Source: an uncultured Eubacteriales bacterium (GTDB lineage Bacteria > Bacillota > Clostridia > Oscillospirales > UBA644). From it: DNA of 64,000 nt. The DNA is taken from the NCBI GenBank assembly GCA_900547165.1, contig URFZ01000008.1, forward strand, positions 54,282 through 118,281, written 5' to 3'. This document shows, piece by piece, positions 44,244 to 52,513 of this stretch. Position 1 is the first letter of the stretch; each line of letters opens with the position of its first letter. A model generated the notes under the pieces. It was given only the letters and a program-made list of their open reading frames with translations. It was not told where the DNA came from and did no database searches. Made by a program: the position numbers and the translations under genes.

Positions 44244-45029
44244 ATGGCCGTCCTTATCGTAATTTTGATTTTTGTCGCGATTTTTGCCGTTTATGCGACG
44301 GTTGCAACGAATGTGCTGACTGTTCGGAAAGACACCGTTTCGTTTTCTGCGCTTCCCGAAAGTGCGAACGGACTGAAAATCGTTTTGATATCGGACCTGC
44401 ACGACCGCGACATGAACCGCCGTTTGGCAAATAAGATCAAAGAGCAAAAGCCCGATATGATAGTCGTTTGCGGCGACGTTCACAACCGTGAGCGGAAACG
44501 AGTTCCCTTTTTCAGACTTGCAAAAAGGCTTTGCCGCATATGTCCCGTCTTTTTTGTTCGGGGCAATCACGACCCGTTTGTCAGCGACGCTTTTTTCTAT
44601 GACAGGCTGCGGGAGTTCGGCGTTCACGTTCTCGAAAACTCTTCCGAAGAGTTTCGCGGGCTGACCGTTTACGGCGCGGGTTTCAACTGCGAAATACCCG
44701 AACTTTCCGATGGTTTTTCCGTGCTTCTTGCCCATGACCCCGAAGTTTTCGACCGCGTTTTCAAACGTCCGTTTCTGACGCTCTCGGGTCATGTTCACGG
44801 CGGCTTTATCGAAATTCCGTTTGTAGGAGGACTTGTCCGTCCGCGGTCGGGAAACAGTGTTCTGAAATATTTCAAAAAAGACTCTTATCTGCCCAGATAT
44901 TACAAGGGTGTTTATTCCATCAAGGGCAAAAAACTTGTCGTTTCACGCGGTATCGGCTGCTCGGGCGTTCCGTTCCGTCTTATCCCGCCGGAGATAAATG
45001 TTATAACGCTCGAAAAGAAATACAAGTAG
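44244..45029 (+). CDS. Membrane-anchored metallophosphoesterase (YkuE-like)
   Basis: 261 residues. One N-terminal membrane segment (about 3-24) precedes a calcineurin-type phosphoesterase domain whose metal ligands are all visible: SDLHD, GDVHN, GNHD, LAHDPE and GHVHGG. Relatives such as YkuE and LpxH-like enzymes cleave phosphate esters on lipids or nucleotides. The substrate is not predictable. AGGAAAGGGG precedes ATG 44244. Confidence 0.88.
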   Translation: MAVLIVILIFVAIFAVYATVATNVLTVRKDTVSFSALPESANGLKIVLISDLHDRDMNRRLANKIKEQKPDMIVVCGDVHNRERKRVPFFRLAKRLCRICPVFFVRGNHDPFVSDAFFYDRLREFGVHVLENSSEEFRGLTVYGAGFNCEIPELSDGFSVLLAHDPEVFDRVFKRPFLTLSGHVHGGFIEIPFVGGLVRPRSGNSVLKYFKKDSYLPRYYKGVYSIKGKKLVVSRGIGCSGVPFRLIPPEINVITLEKKYK

Positions 45030-45090
45030 GCTTTTTGAAAGAAAAAGGCGAAAATATCTCAAAATATCATATTTTTTTTGTATTTACCTC

Positions 45091-45119
45091 TTGCAAAAAT
45101 AGTTTTCGTATGATATAAT
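45091..45119 (+). promoter_or_regulatory. Sigma-A promoter of secG
   Basis: TTGCAA (45091-45096), 17-bp spacer, TATAAT (45114-45119), about 60 bases before the secG start. Confidence 0.7.
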
Positions 45120-45179
45120 CATTAAGATAAGAAAACTGCGGCGTTATGCCGTTTCACAGAAAGAAGGAGGTTTTTGACC

Positions 45180-45434
45180 GTGAGTACTTCCATTATTATT
45201 TTTTCGATAGCAATCGTTGTTCTCAGCGTTCTTCTTGTCGTTATCGTTGCGGCGCAGACGAACAGAGGCGAGGGTCTGGGCGGAGCCGTTACCGGACAGT
45301 CCAATTTCTATAATAACTCGAAAAAAGACGGAAAAGACGCGTTTTTGAAGAGACTGACAATAATCATCGGAATCATCTTCGTCGTTCTCGTTGCCGTTGT
45401 TGACGTTCTCGTTGCACGCGGAATAATCAAATAA
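45180..45434 (+). CDS. secG: Preprotein translocase subunit SecG
   Basis: 84 residues with two membrane segments around a short polar loop holding the SecG motif (AQTNRGEGLGGAVTG). SecG assists the SecYEG channel. The start is GTG 45180, placed 9 bases after AAGGAGG; the in-frame TTG at 45174 is too close to that site. A terminator follows at 45464. Confidence 0.95.
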   Translation: MSTSIIIFSIAIVVLSVLLVVIVAAQTNRGEGLGGAVTGQSNFYNNSKKDGKDAFLKRLTIIIGIIFVVLVAVVDVLVARGIIK

Positions 45435-45463
45435 CGGTTCTTTTAATTGTTTTGAAACCGAAA

Positions 45464-45497
45464 ACCGTCCGAAAGGAATCTGTTCCTCTCGGACGGT
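45464..45497 (+). terminator. Intrinsic terminator after secG
   Basis: A 9-bp outer stem (45464-45472 with 45489-45497) with inner AGGAA/TTCCT pairing, followed by CTTTTTAT. It separates secG from the convergent fusion gene. Confidence 0.85.
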
Positions 45498-45507
45498 CTT
45501 TTTATGC

Positions 45508-48000
45508 TTATTTTTTCTCGGCGCGGGCCTTTATCTTCTCCACCGCGTCTTCTCTCATTTTGTATTTGAGAATCTTGCCCGCCGCATTCATTGGGAACGA
45601 ATCCACAAACTCGATGTAACGGGGAACTTTGTGACGCGCCATGTGCGAGTTGACGTAGTCTTTCATCTCCTGCTCTGTCATCGTTTCGCCCTCTTTCAGA
45701 ATGACGCAAGCCATGACCTCTTCGCCGTACTGTCTGTCAGGCACACCGATGACCTGCACGTCCCTTACCTTCGGGTGCGTGTAGATGAACTCTTCTATTT
45801 CTTTCGGATAGATGTTCTCACCGCCGCGGATTATCATATCTTTTAGTCTGCCCGTTATGCGGAAATTGCCGTCGGGATTTCGGCAGGCAAGGTCGCCTGT
45901 ATGAAGCCAGCCGTCATTGTCTATCGCCGCCGCCGTCGCAACAGGCATTTTGTAATAGCCTTTCATAACATTGTAGCCTCTTGCCACAAACTCTCCCGTC
46001 ACGCCGTCCGGGCACTCTTCACCCGTTTCGGGGTCAACTATTTTGCATTCTATCTCGGGCAGAGGTCTGCCTACCGTCGAAACGCGGACGTCTATGGGGT
46101 CGTCTGTCGAGGACATCGTACAGCCCGGAGATGCTTCCGTCTGACCGTAGACAATGGTTATCTCTTTCATGTTCATCTTTTCGGTCACGTCTTTCATAAC
46201 GGAGACGGGACACGGGCTGCCCGCCATTATGCCCGTTCGCATGCAGGAGAAATCGGTCTTCGGGAAGTCGGGGTGTTCAAGCAGGGCTATAAACATTGTC
46301 GGAACGCCGTGGAAAGCGGTTATTTTTTCCTCGTTGATGCACGCAAGAGCGGGCTTCGGTGAGAAATAGGGAAGAGGAAGCACCGTCGAACCGTGCGTCA
46401 TGGAAGCCGTCATCGCAAGCACCATGCCGAAACAGTGGAACATCGGAACCTGTATCATCATTCTGTCGGCGGTCGAAAGATCCATTCTGTCTCCGATACA
46501 TTTGCCGTTGTTGACTATATTGTGGTGCGTCAGCATAACGCCTTTGGGAAAGCCCGTTGTACCTGACGTGTACTGCATATTCGCCACATCGCCGCTGACA
46601 ACGTTCGCCGCACGGCGCCAAACTTCCTCAACGGGCACTTCGGAAGCGCGCGCAACTGCGTCTTCCCATGCAATAAAGCCCTCTTTGCGGAAGCCCACGG
46701 AGATAACGTTGCGCAGGAACGGCAACCGTTTGCTGTGAAGCGGTTTGCCCTCTTCACGGGTTTTGAGTTCGGGGCAAAGTTCGGCGATTATTCCCGCATA
46801 GTCGGAGTCCCTCCAACCCTTTTCGAGAATAAGTGTATGTGTGTCGGACTGTTTGAGCAGGTATTCGACCTCGTGTATCTTGTACGCCGTGTTGACCGTG
46901 ACAAGCACCGCACCTATCTTAGTCGTTGCCCAGAATGCGATGTACCATTCGGGCAGGTTCGTTGCCCAAACGGAGACCTTGCTGCCTTTTTTGACACCGA
47001 GCGCGATAAGTGCGCGCGCAAACGTGTCCACATCGTCGCGGAATTCTTTGTATGTTCTCGTATAATCAAGCGTTGTATACTTAAATGCGCACTGGTCTGG
47101 GAACGCATCGACCATCGTATCAAGCAGTTTCGGGAATGTGCAGTCGATAAGTTCTTCTTTTTTCCAGATAAAGCGACCCGTATGCGTTTTGTTGTAATAA
47201 AAGTGTCTTTCGGCACGCGCCGTATCTGAAAAGCCCTTCATAAAACTTGCAAAATGCGAAAAAACAAGTTCGGGGTCTGCAAGTTCGGGCAGCCATGAGG
47301 GATCCCATTCGAGAGAGACAAAGCCCTCGTAGTTGACGGAGCGGAGCGCCCGCATCATATCGTCAACGGGCAGAGAACCCTCCCCGATAAGGCAGTAGCG
47401 TGTGCCGTTTGCCGTCTGTTCGGAGTCTTTCAGATGAACGTGACGCACAAATGCGCCGAGGTTCTTTATCGTTGCGTCAGCGCTTTCTCCGCCGTCGCGG
47501 TAAGTTGCGTTCATGTCCCAAAGCGCCGCCACGTTGTCGCACGCAAAGCGTTCAAGCATATCGCGCAGTTTTTCTGTGTTTGCAAATGTGCCCACAGTCT
47601 CTATAAGCAGAACAACGTCTTTTTTCTCCGCAAGCGGAAGTATGCGTTTCAGATTCTCTTCAACCGTTGCGATGTCCGCGCCGTCGTCCGTGCGAACACG
47701 CACAAAAGGTATGCGCAGGTCGTAGCAGACGGAAATGCAGTTCTCTATTTCTGCCGTGTCGGCGTTCTTTTCGCCCGCATTCCAAACGGAATCGACGCAG
47801 GTTATAACAAGTCCGTCGTCACGCAGTTCGCGGAATGTTGCGGAAGCGCGGGAGGGGTGAAACATTCCCGTCCGCGAGGAGACGAACGCACCGTCGGCGT
47901 TATATACTTCGATGCCGGTCAGCCCCGCCGCGCGTGCGGAGGCGCAAAGCGTGTCCCACGCAAAGTCCGACCAGCCTCTTGTCGAAAATGAAAGTTTCAT
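45508..48000 (-). CDS. Fusion: sugar-phosphate isomerase/epimerase-like TIM barrel + AMP-forming acyl-CoA ligase
   Basis: 830 residues in two parts. Residues 1-270 form an AP-endonuclease-2/xylose-isomerase-type TIM barrel with the metal ligands in place (LIETVG, WDMNAT, HVHLKD, SLEWDPS). Residues about 285-830 form an adenylate-forming ligase: A3 motif TSGTTGFPKG, A5 YGQTEASP, A7 HTGDLA, A8 GRLKDMIIRGGENIYPKEIE and the C-terminal catalytic Lys in NAAGKILK. The ligase part resembles medium/long or branched-chain fatty acyl-CoA synthetases. A fusion of these two folds is unusual; the barrel might make or edit the acid substrate. ATG 48000 has GGAGA 9 bases upstream and is 5 bases after the stop of the isopropylmalate-synthase-like gene. 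Confidence 0.85.
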   Translation of the reverse strand: MKLSFSTRGWSDFAWDTLCASARAAGLTGIEVYNADGAFVSSRTGMFHPSRASATFRELRDDGLVITCVDSVWNAGEKNADTAEIENCISVCYDLRIPFVRVRTDDGADIATVEENLKRILPLAEKKDVVLLIETVGTFANTEKLRDMLERFACDNVAALWDMNATYRDGGESADATIKNLGAFVRHVHLKDSEQTANGTRYCLIGEGSLPVDDMMRALRSVNYEGFVSLEWDPSWLPELADPELVFSHFASFMKGFSDTARAERHFYYNKTHTGRFIWKKEELIDCTFPKLLDTMVDAFPDQCAFKYTTLDYTRTYKEFRDDVDTFARALIALGVKKGSKVSVWATNLPEWYIAFWATTKIGAVLVTVNTAYKIHEVEYLLKQSDTHTLILEKGWRDSDYAGIIAELCPELKTREEGKPLHSKRLPFLRNVISVGFRKEGFIAWEDAVARASEVPVEEVWRRAANVVSGDVANMQYTSGTTGFPKGVMLTHHNIVNNGKCIGDRMDLSTADRMMIQVPMFHCFGMVLAMTASMTHGSTVLPLPYFSPKPALACINEEKITAFHGVPTMFIALLEHPDFPKTDFSCMRTGIMAGSPCPVSVMKDVTEKMNMKEITIVYGQTEASPGCTMSSTDDPIDVRVSTVGRPLPEIECKIVDPETGEECPDGVTGEFVARGYNVMKGYYKMPVATAAAIDNDGWLHTGDLACRNPDGNFRITGRLKDMIIRGGENIYPKEIEEFIYTHPKVRDVQVIGVPDRQYGEEVMACVILKEGETMTEQEMKDYVNSHMARHKVPRYIEFVDSFPMNAAGKILKYKMREDAVEKIKARAEKK

Positions 48001-48005
48001 ATATG

Positions 48006-49415
48006 TCAATTCTCCCCGTAAACTATCTTGTTAAGCGCATTTATGTATGCGCGGACGGCGGCGCCGATAATGTCCGTCGAAATGCCGTTGCCCGAATAAA
48101 GTTTGCCGTTGTCGCGGAGTTTGACAAGCGCGGAACCCATTGCTTCTCTGCCCTCGGTGACCGCCTGTATCTGGAAATCGTCGAGTTCGAAGTGGTGTCC
48201 CAATATCTTTTCGACGGCGAGGAATGCGGCGTCGATGGGACCGTCGCCGAGCGCGATGCCCGAAAGTTTTTCGCCGTCTTTTTCAAGTTCGATATGCGCG
48301 GAGGCGGTGATAACATTGCCGCTGTTGATAACGTAACTTATGAGTTTGTATGTCGCGGGAACCTGGAGCGCGGAAGATGCGACTATCGCGTCAAGTTCTT
48401 TCGCTCCGACCGGCTTCTTTGCCGCAACGCGTCGGAATGCTTCAAAAACTCTTTCGTCGTCTTCTTCGGAAAGGTCGTAGCCGAGTTTGCGCACCGCCGC
48501 GCTGACGGTGGATATATCGTCGTTTCCGTTGAGTTCCGTGTCGGGCAAAGTCGCTTTTTCAACGCCCGAATCAAACGGAGAGGTTTCGCTTCTCTTTGTG
48601 TCCGTCGTCCACGCTATCTGCGCGCAGATACGCTTTAATTCCGTATAAAGCAGCCCTGTTTTCCAACCGAGTTTTTCGCCTTTTGCGCTGACGATGGCAG
48701 CAAACTCCTCAACTGCCGCGCAGGCATTGCCCGAGGCGCAAAGAGTGATCTCGTCCGCGCCTGCTTTGACCGCGGCGAGCAGGGAAGAGAGTGAAAGCCC
48801 GAAAGCATTTGAGCAATACGCGCCCACGCGCGCTTTTGCAAGTTCGGGAATGTCCTTTTTCAGTTCCGCGATAAACGCGCCGAAATCGTCGGACATTGTT
48901 GCGCCCTCGTCGTCGGAGACCGTTACGACAGTCGCTCCCGCTTCGACCGCGGCGGAAATTAGCGACGCCAAAAATTCTCTGTCCGCTCTTGTTGCGTCCT
49001 CAACAAAAAGTTCTACCTCATCGCATTTTTCGCGGCAGAGTTTTACCGTTTCGGGAACGATCTCCAAAATCTTTCCCGGCTTTTTGTGGCATGAGTATTC
49101 CATCTTGACGTAAGATGCGGGAACGCAAAGTTTCAAACGTCTTTTTTTTGCTCTTGCGAGCGCGTCCGCAGCCGTTCCGAGGTCGGAAGCGTCAAGCGCG
49201 ACGGGGACGGAAAGCGTGCCGTTGTCAACAAAAGCCGCCACTGTTTTGATAAGCAAAACATCCGTGTTGACGTCCTCTATGGCGGGCAGCTCGATAACAT
49301 CGACGCCGAGCTTGTCCAGCTGACGGGCGGTTTCAATTTTTTCTCTGAAGCTGAGCGGCGTTTTGTTTTGTTTTTGCGAGACGAGCGTTGCGTCCGAAAC
49401 GCATATCTTTCTCAT
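48006..49415 (-). CDS. Isopropylmalate-synthase-like protein lacking catalytic residues
   Basis: 469 residues. The N-terminal HMGL-type barrel keeps the scaffold (DKLGVDVIELP, EDATRAD) but not the active site: the motif DTTLRDGEQ reads DATLVSQKQ, and the metal motif HCHNDLG reads YCSNAFG. The C-terminal LeuA allosteric/dimer domain (about 345-465) is well kept (ALGDGPIDAAF, AVTEGREAMGSA, STDIIGAA). It probably does not condense acetyl-CoA with a 2-oxoacid in the known way. Being 5 bases ahead of the fusion ligase and near branched-chain genes, it may bind a branched-chain effector and regulate. GGAGG sits before ATG 49415. Confidence 0.78.
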   Translation of the reverse strand: MRKICVSDATLVSQKQNKTPLSFREKIETARQLDKLGVDVIELPAIEDVNTDVLLIKTVAAFVDNGTLSVPVALDASDLGTAADALARAKKRRLKLCVPASYVKMEYSCHKKPGKILEIVPETVKLCREKCDEVELFVEDATRADREFLASLISAAVEAGATVVTVSDDEGATMSDDFGAFIAELKKDIPELAKARVGAYCSNAFGLSLSSLLAAVKAGADEITLCASGNACAAVEEFAAIVSAKGEKLGWKTGLLYTELKRICAQIAWTTDTKRSETSPFDSGVEKATLPDTELNGNDDISTVSAAVRKLGYDLSEEDDERVFEAFRRVAAKKPVGAKELDAIVASSALQVPATYKLISYVINSGNVITASAHIELEKDGEKLSGIALGDGPIDAAFLAVEKILGHHFELDDFQIQAVTEGREAMGSALVKLRDNGKLYSGNGISTDIIGAAVRAYINALNKIVYGEN

Positions 49416-49840
49416 AATATTCCTCCGTTGCCGTCTTAAAAACGACGGCTGTTATTTTTCTCCTCTTTAATAATAATCCCGAGATGTTATCTGCGAACCA
49501 CGATTTTATGAACTTTTTTTATGAAAGAAACGTTCATTTTTTGCGTCGTGAAGAATATATAATAATTTAATAAAACTTATCCGCATACGCGTTCGCGCGC
49601 ATAAAACAGAGCGAATTTATTCGCTCCTTTCTTTCTTTTATTCTTTTAAGATACAGTATTCTTTATAAATACATTATTCTTTTGTCTGCCAAAACACCGC
49701 ATACGGCGTTTTGGCACACGGTGTTTTGGCCAACGGCAAGCGGACGCCAAACGAAAGGTTTGCCGAGCCTTGTAACGACGGATAAAATTCGGTGTTCGCA
49801 GCGGGGTTATATGGGTTATAATATCTTCAAGATTACAAAA
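49416..49840. other. Intergenic stretch with several hairpins, no gene supported
   Basis: No T-box or other leader element was found upstream of the isopropylmalate-synthase-like gene. The stretch holds a GAGCGAAT/ATTCGCTC hairpin (49609-49626) with a T-rich tail, and a set of overlapping inverted repeats at 49687-49730 built on CCAAAACACCG and CGGTGTTTTGG, which can fold in two exclusive ways. These may be a terminator and a small repeat element. Confidence 0.5.
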
Positions 49841-49879
49841 AGCGTCCCCGAAAAGCCGAAAGAGGGCTTCGGAGACGCT
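49841..49879 (-). terminator. Intrinsic terminator of the branched-chain oxidoreductase operon
   Basis: A long imperfect stem (AGCGTC at 49841-49846 pairs with GACGCT at 49874-49879, continued by CCGAA/TTCGG and GCC/GGC), with TTTTT following on the minus strand. Lies 40 bases after the gamma-subunit stop. Confidence 0.85.
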
Positions 49880-49918
49880 GTAAACGGGTTGACTTCTCAA
49901 CCTGTCTTTTCGGCTCGA

Positions 49919-50452
49919 TTATTCGAAGTTTTTGCCGATTTCAAGCGCTTTGAGGTTGAAGTCAAGCATATCCGCGTGCTTTGCGGAAACAACTTTCGAA
50001 AGCGCGTCGCGGACATTTTCTCCGAAACCGTTCGTTTCTTTCAGAACCTTGCCCATGATTATCATATTCGCAAGCGTCGTCAGCCCGTTGTCGGAAGCGA
50101 GCTGCGTTGCGGGAATGTAGTAAACGTCAACGTCGTTTCTTTCGACCCTGCGGCTTATCAGCGTTGAGTCCGCAAATATTTTTCCGCCTGCGGCGACGGT
50201 GTTTTCGTACTTGTCAAGCGAAGGCAGATTCATCGCGATAAGAACGTCGGGAACATCGACGATGGGCGAACCGACCGGTTCGTCGGAGACCGTGACGCTG
50301 CAATTTGCCGTGCCGCCGCGCATCTCGGGACCGTAGGACGGAAGCCAGCTGACGTTTTTGTTCTCTATAAGTCCCTTGTATGCAAGGAATTTTCCGGAGA
50401 AAAGAATGCCCTGTCCTCCGAAGCCCGCAAAAAGGTATTTCGTCGTACTCAT
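49919..50452 (-). CDS. korC: 2-oxoacid:ferredoxin oxidoreductase gamma subunit
   Basis: 177 residues of the catalytic gamma domain (FGGQGILFSGK at the start, PEMRGGTANC in the middle). With the alpha and beta subunits and the small ferredoxin it forms a VOR/KOR-type enzyme that interconverts a 2-oxoacid, CoA and oxidised ferredoxin with an acyl-CoA, CO2 and reduced ferredoxin. Last gene of the operon, 14 bases after the beta subunit. Confidence 0.92.
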   Translation of the reverse strand: MSTTKYLFAGFGGQGILFSGKFLAYKGLIENKNVSWLPSYGPEMRGGTANCSVTVSDEPVGSPIVDVPDVLIAMNLPSLDKYENTVAAGGKIFADSTLISRRVERNDVDVYYIPATQLASDNGLTTLANMIIMGKVLKETNGFGENVRDALSKVVSAKHADMLDFNLKALEIGKNFE

Positions 50453-50466
50453 CTTTTTCTCCCTCC

Positions 50467-51216
50467 TTATTCCTGATTTGCGGCGCTTCTGTCTTTATAA
50501 ACGCCGAGCGGGTAATACGGAATCATTTTTTCGTCTATCCATTCAAGCGCTTTCTGCGGTGTCATGCCCCAGTTCGTCGGGCAGGACGAAAGCACTTCGA
50601 CAAGCGAAAATCCTTTGCCGTCTATCTGATTTTGGAATGCTTTTTTGATTGCCTTTTTCGCGTTTTTAACGTTTTTGACGTTGTTCACGGCAACTCTTTC
50701 GAGGTATTCGGGACCTTCGAGCGCGGAAAGCATTTCGCATATCTTAACGGGATAACCGCAAAGTTTTACGTCTCTGCCGTAAGGCGAAGTCTGTGTGATC
50801 TGCCCGGGCAGGGAAGTTGGAGCCATCTGTCCGCCCGTCATGCCGTATATCGCGTTATTTATGAAGATTATCGTTATGTTTTCGTTGCGCGCCGCGGAGT
50901 GAACTGTTTCAGCCGTTCCGATGGAAGCCAAATCTCCGTCGCCCTGATATGTGAAAACGATGTTTTCGGGGTTCGCTCTTTTTACTCCTGTCGCAACCGC
51001 GGGCGCTCTGCCGTGCGCGGCTTCTATCATATCAACGGTGAAATAGTTATACGCCATAACGGAACAGCCTACGGGCGCAATGCCTATCGTTCTGCCCTCT
51101 ATGCCGAGTTCGTCTATAACTTCCGCAACAAGGCGGTGAACTATGCCGTGCGTACAGCCGGGGCAATAATGGAACGGCGCATCCGTCAGCGATTTCGGTT
51201 TGTCAAATACTACCAT
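50467..51216 (-). CDS. korB: 2-oxoacid:ferredoxin oxidoreductase beta subunit (TPP-binding)
   Basis: 249 residues. The thiamine diphosphate motif GDGDLASIG ... NNAIYGMTGGQ is clear, and CPGCTHG near the start is the usual cluster-side motif. It houses the decarboxylating (or, in reverse, carboxylating) centre. ATG 51216 overlaps the alpha stop (TAATG). Confidence 0.93.
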   Translation of the reverse strand: MVVFDKPKSLTDAPFHYCPGCTHGIVHRLVAEVIDELGIEGRTIGIAPVGCSVMAYNYFTVDMIEAAHGRAPAVATGVKRANPENIVFTYQGDGDLASIGTAETVHSAARNENITIIFINNAIYGMTGGQMAPTSLPGQITQTSPYGRDVKLCGYPVKICEMLSALEGPEYLERVAVNNVKNVKNAKKAIKKAFQNQIDGKGFSLVEVLSSCPTNWGMTPQKALEWIDEKMIPYYPLGVYKDRSAANQE

Positions 51217-52283
51217 TATTCCGCACCTCCGTTTTTGTCGGCTTTAAGTATAGCGTCAAGTATCATGTCCGCAGACGGTATCATACCGCCCGCACGGTTG
51301 CAGAGAAGAACGGGCTTTCTGCACTTCGTCGCAAGTTGAACGTCCTCTATCATCTGTCCCATTGAAAGTTCGACGCTGATGAACGTCTTAACGTGCTTCT
51401 CAACTTTTTCGAACGCCGCTTTCGGGAACGGCCAAAGCGTTATCGGACGTATCATTCCTACTTTGACGCCACGCGCTCTTGCTTCCGCAATGGCGTTTTT
51501 CGCAACGCGGGACGCTATGCCGAACGCAACGACGCAGATCTCCGCATCGTCGGTCAGATATTCCTCCCACATCGCTTCTTTTTGCTCTATTTTTGCGTAT
51601 CTTTCAAATCTTTCGAAGTTGCCCTTTTCGAGTTCTTCGGGCACGAGATAAAGGGAATTGACGATATTGTGCTTCCTCTTCATCTGCGTTCCCGTCGTCG
51701 CCCACGGCTTGTCAAACTTCTTCGGTTCGCCGAATTCGAGGCTGACGGGTTCCATCATCTGTCCCATCGTGCCGTCGGCAAGGATCATCGACGTCATTCT
51801 GTATTCGTCCGCAAGGTCAAAGCCTTTGACCGTGAGGTCAGCCATTTCCTGAACTGACGCGGGCGCAAGCACTATCATGCGGAAGTCGCCGTGACCGCCC
51901 GCTTTCGTCGCCATGAAATAGTCGGACTGCGACGGCTGTATTCCGCCGAGACCCGGACCGCCTCTTTCGACGTTGACGATAAAGGACGGCAGATCCGAAC
52001 CTGCGATATACGAAAGTCCCTCGCTTTTGAGCGATACTCCGGGTGAAGACGAGGAGGTCATGACGCGAAGTCCCGCGGCGGCGACGCCGTAAACCATATT
52101 TATTGCGGCGATCTCGCTTTCCGCCTGCAAGAACGTTCCGCCTATCTTCGGCATTCTTTTTGCCATGTAAGCGGCGATTTCCGTCTGCGGGGTTATCGGG
52201 TAACCGAAATAGTGACGGCAGCCCGCTCTTATCGCGGCTTCCGCAATGGCTTCGTTACCTTTCATAAGAACCTTTTCAGCCAT
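51216..52283 (-). CDS. vorB: 2-oxoacid:ferredoxin oxidoreductase alpha subunit (VorB-type)
   Basis: 355 residues with the alpha-subunit start (GNEAIAEAAIRAGCRHYFGYPITPQTE), TSSSSPGVSL and the C-terminal transketolase-like domain. Length and motifs fit VorB, the branched-chain (3-methyl-2-oxobutanoate) type, better than pyruvate enzymes. In this operon, beside a branched-chain aminotransferase and acyl-CoA ligase, it likely works on branched-chain acyl groups. AAAAGGAG precedes ATG 52283. Confidence 0.9.
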   Translation of the reverse strand: MAEKVLMKGNEAIAEAAIRAGCRHYFGYPITPQTEIAAYMAKRMPKIGGTFLQAESEIAAINMVYGVAAAGLRVMTSSSSPGVSLKSEGLSYIAGSDLPSFIVNVERGGPGLGGIQPSQSDYFMATKAGGHGDFRMIVLAPASVQEMADLTVKGFDLADEYRMTSMILADGTMGQMMEPVSLEFGEPKKFDKPWATTGTQMKRKHNIVNSLYLVPEELEKGNFERFERYAKIEQKEAMWEEYLTDDAEICVVAFGIASRVAKNAIAEARARGVKVGMIRPITLWPFPKAAFEKVEKHVKTFISVELSMGQMIEDVQLATKCRKPVLLCNRAGGMIPSADMILDAILKADKNGGAE

Positions 52284-52287
52284 GGTA

Positions 52288-52497
52288 TCACTCCTTTTCT
52301 ATCGTTATAATGCAGTCGGGACACATCGTTGCGCAGAATGCGCACGCGATGCACGCACTCTCGTTTGCGGCTTCGACTGGGTGATGTCCCTTTTTGTTTA
52401 TCTTTTCGGACGCAAGGCGAAGCACCTTTTTCGGACAGACGTCAACGCACAGTCCGCAGCCTTTGCACAAATCCGTTTTGAATGTCAGTTTTGCCAT
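52288..52497 (-). CDS. 4Fe-4S ferredoxin subunit (delta) of the oxidoreductase
   Basis: 69 residues with two four-cysteine cluster motifs (CKGCGLCVDVCP and CIACAFCATMCP), the two-cluster ferredoxin that shuttles electrons for VOR/KOR. ATG 52497 has AGGAG upstream; the longer reading from 52548 is not used. Ends 4 bases before the alpha subunit. Confidence 0.92.
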   Translation of the reverse strand: MAKLTFKTDLCKGCGLCVDVCPKKVLRLASEKINKKGHHPVEAANESACIACAFCATMCPDCIITIEKE

Positions 52498-52513
52498 TTC
52501 GGTCTCCTTTGTC

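Noticed and set aside
49416..49680. Possible third T-box before the isopropylmalate-synthase-like gene
   Set aside because: No TGGTACC bulge, AGAGAG or terminator-antiterminator arrangement is present.
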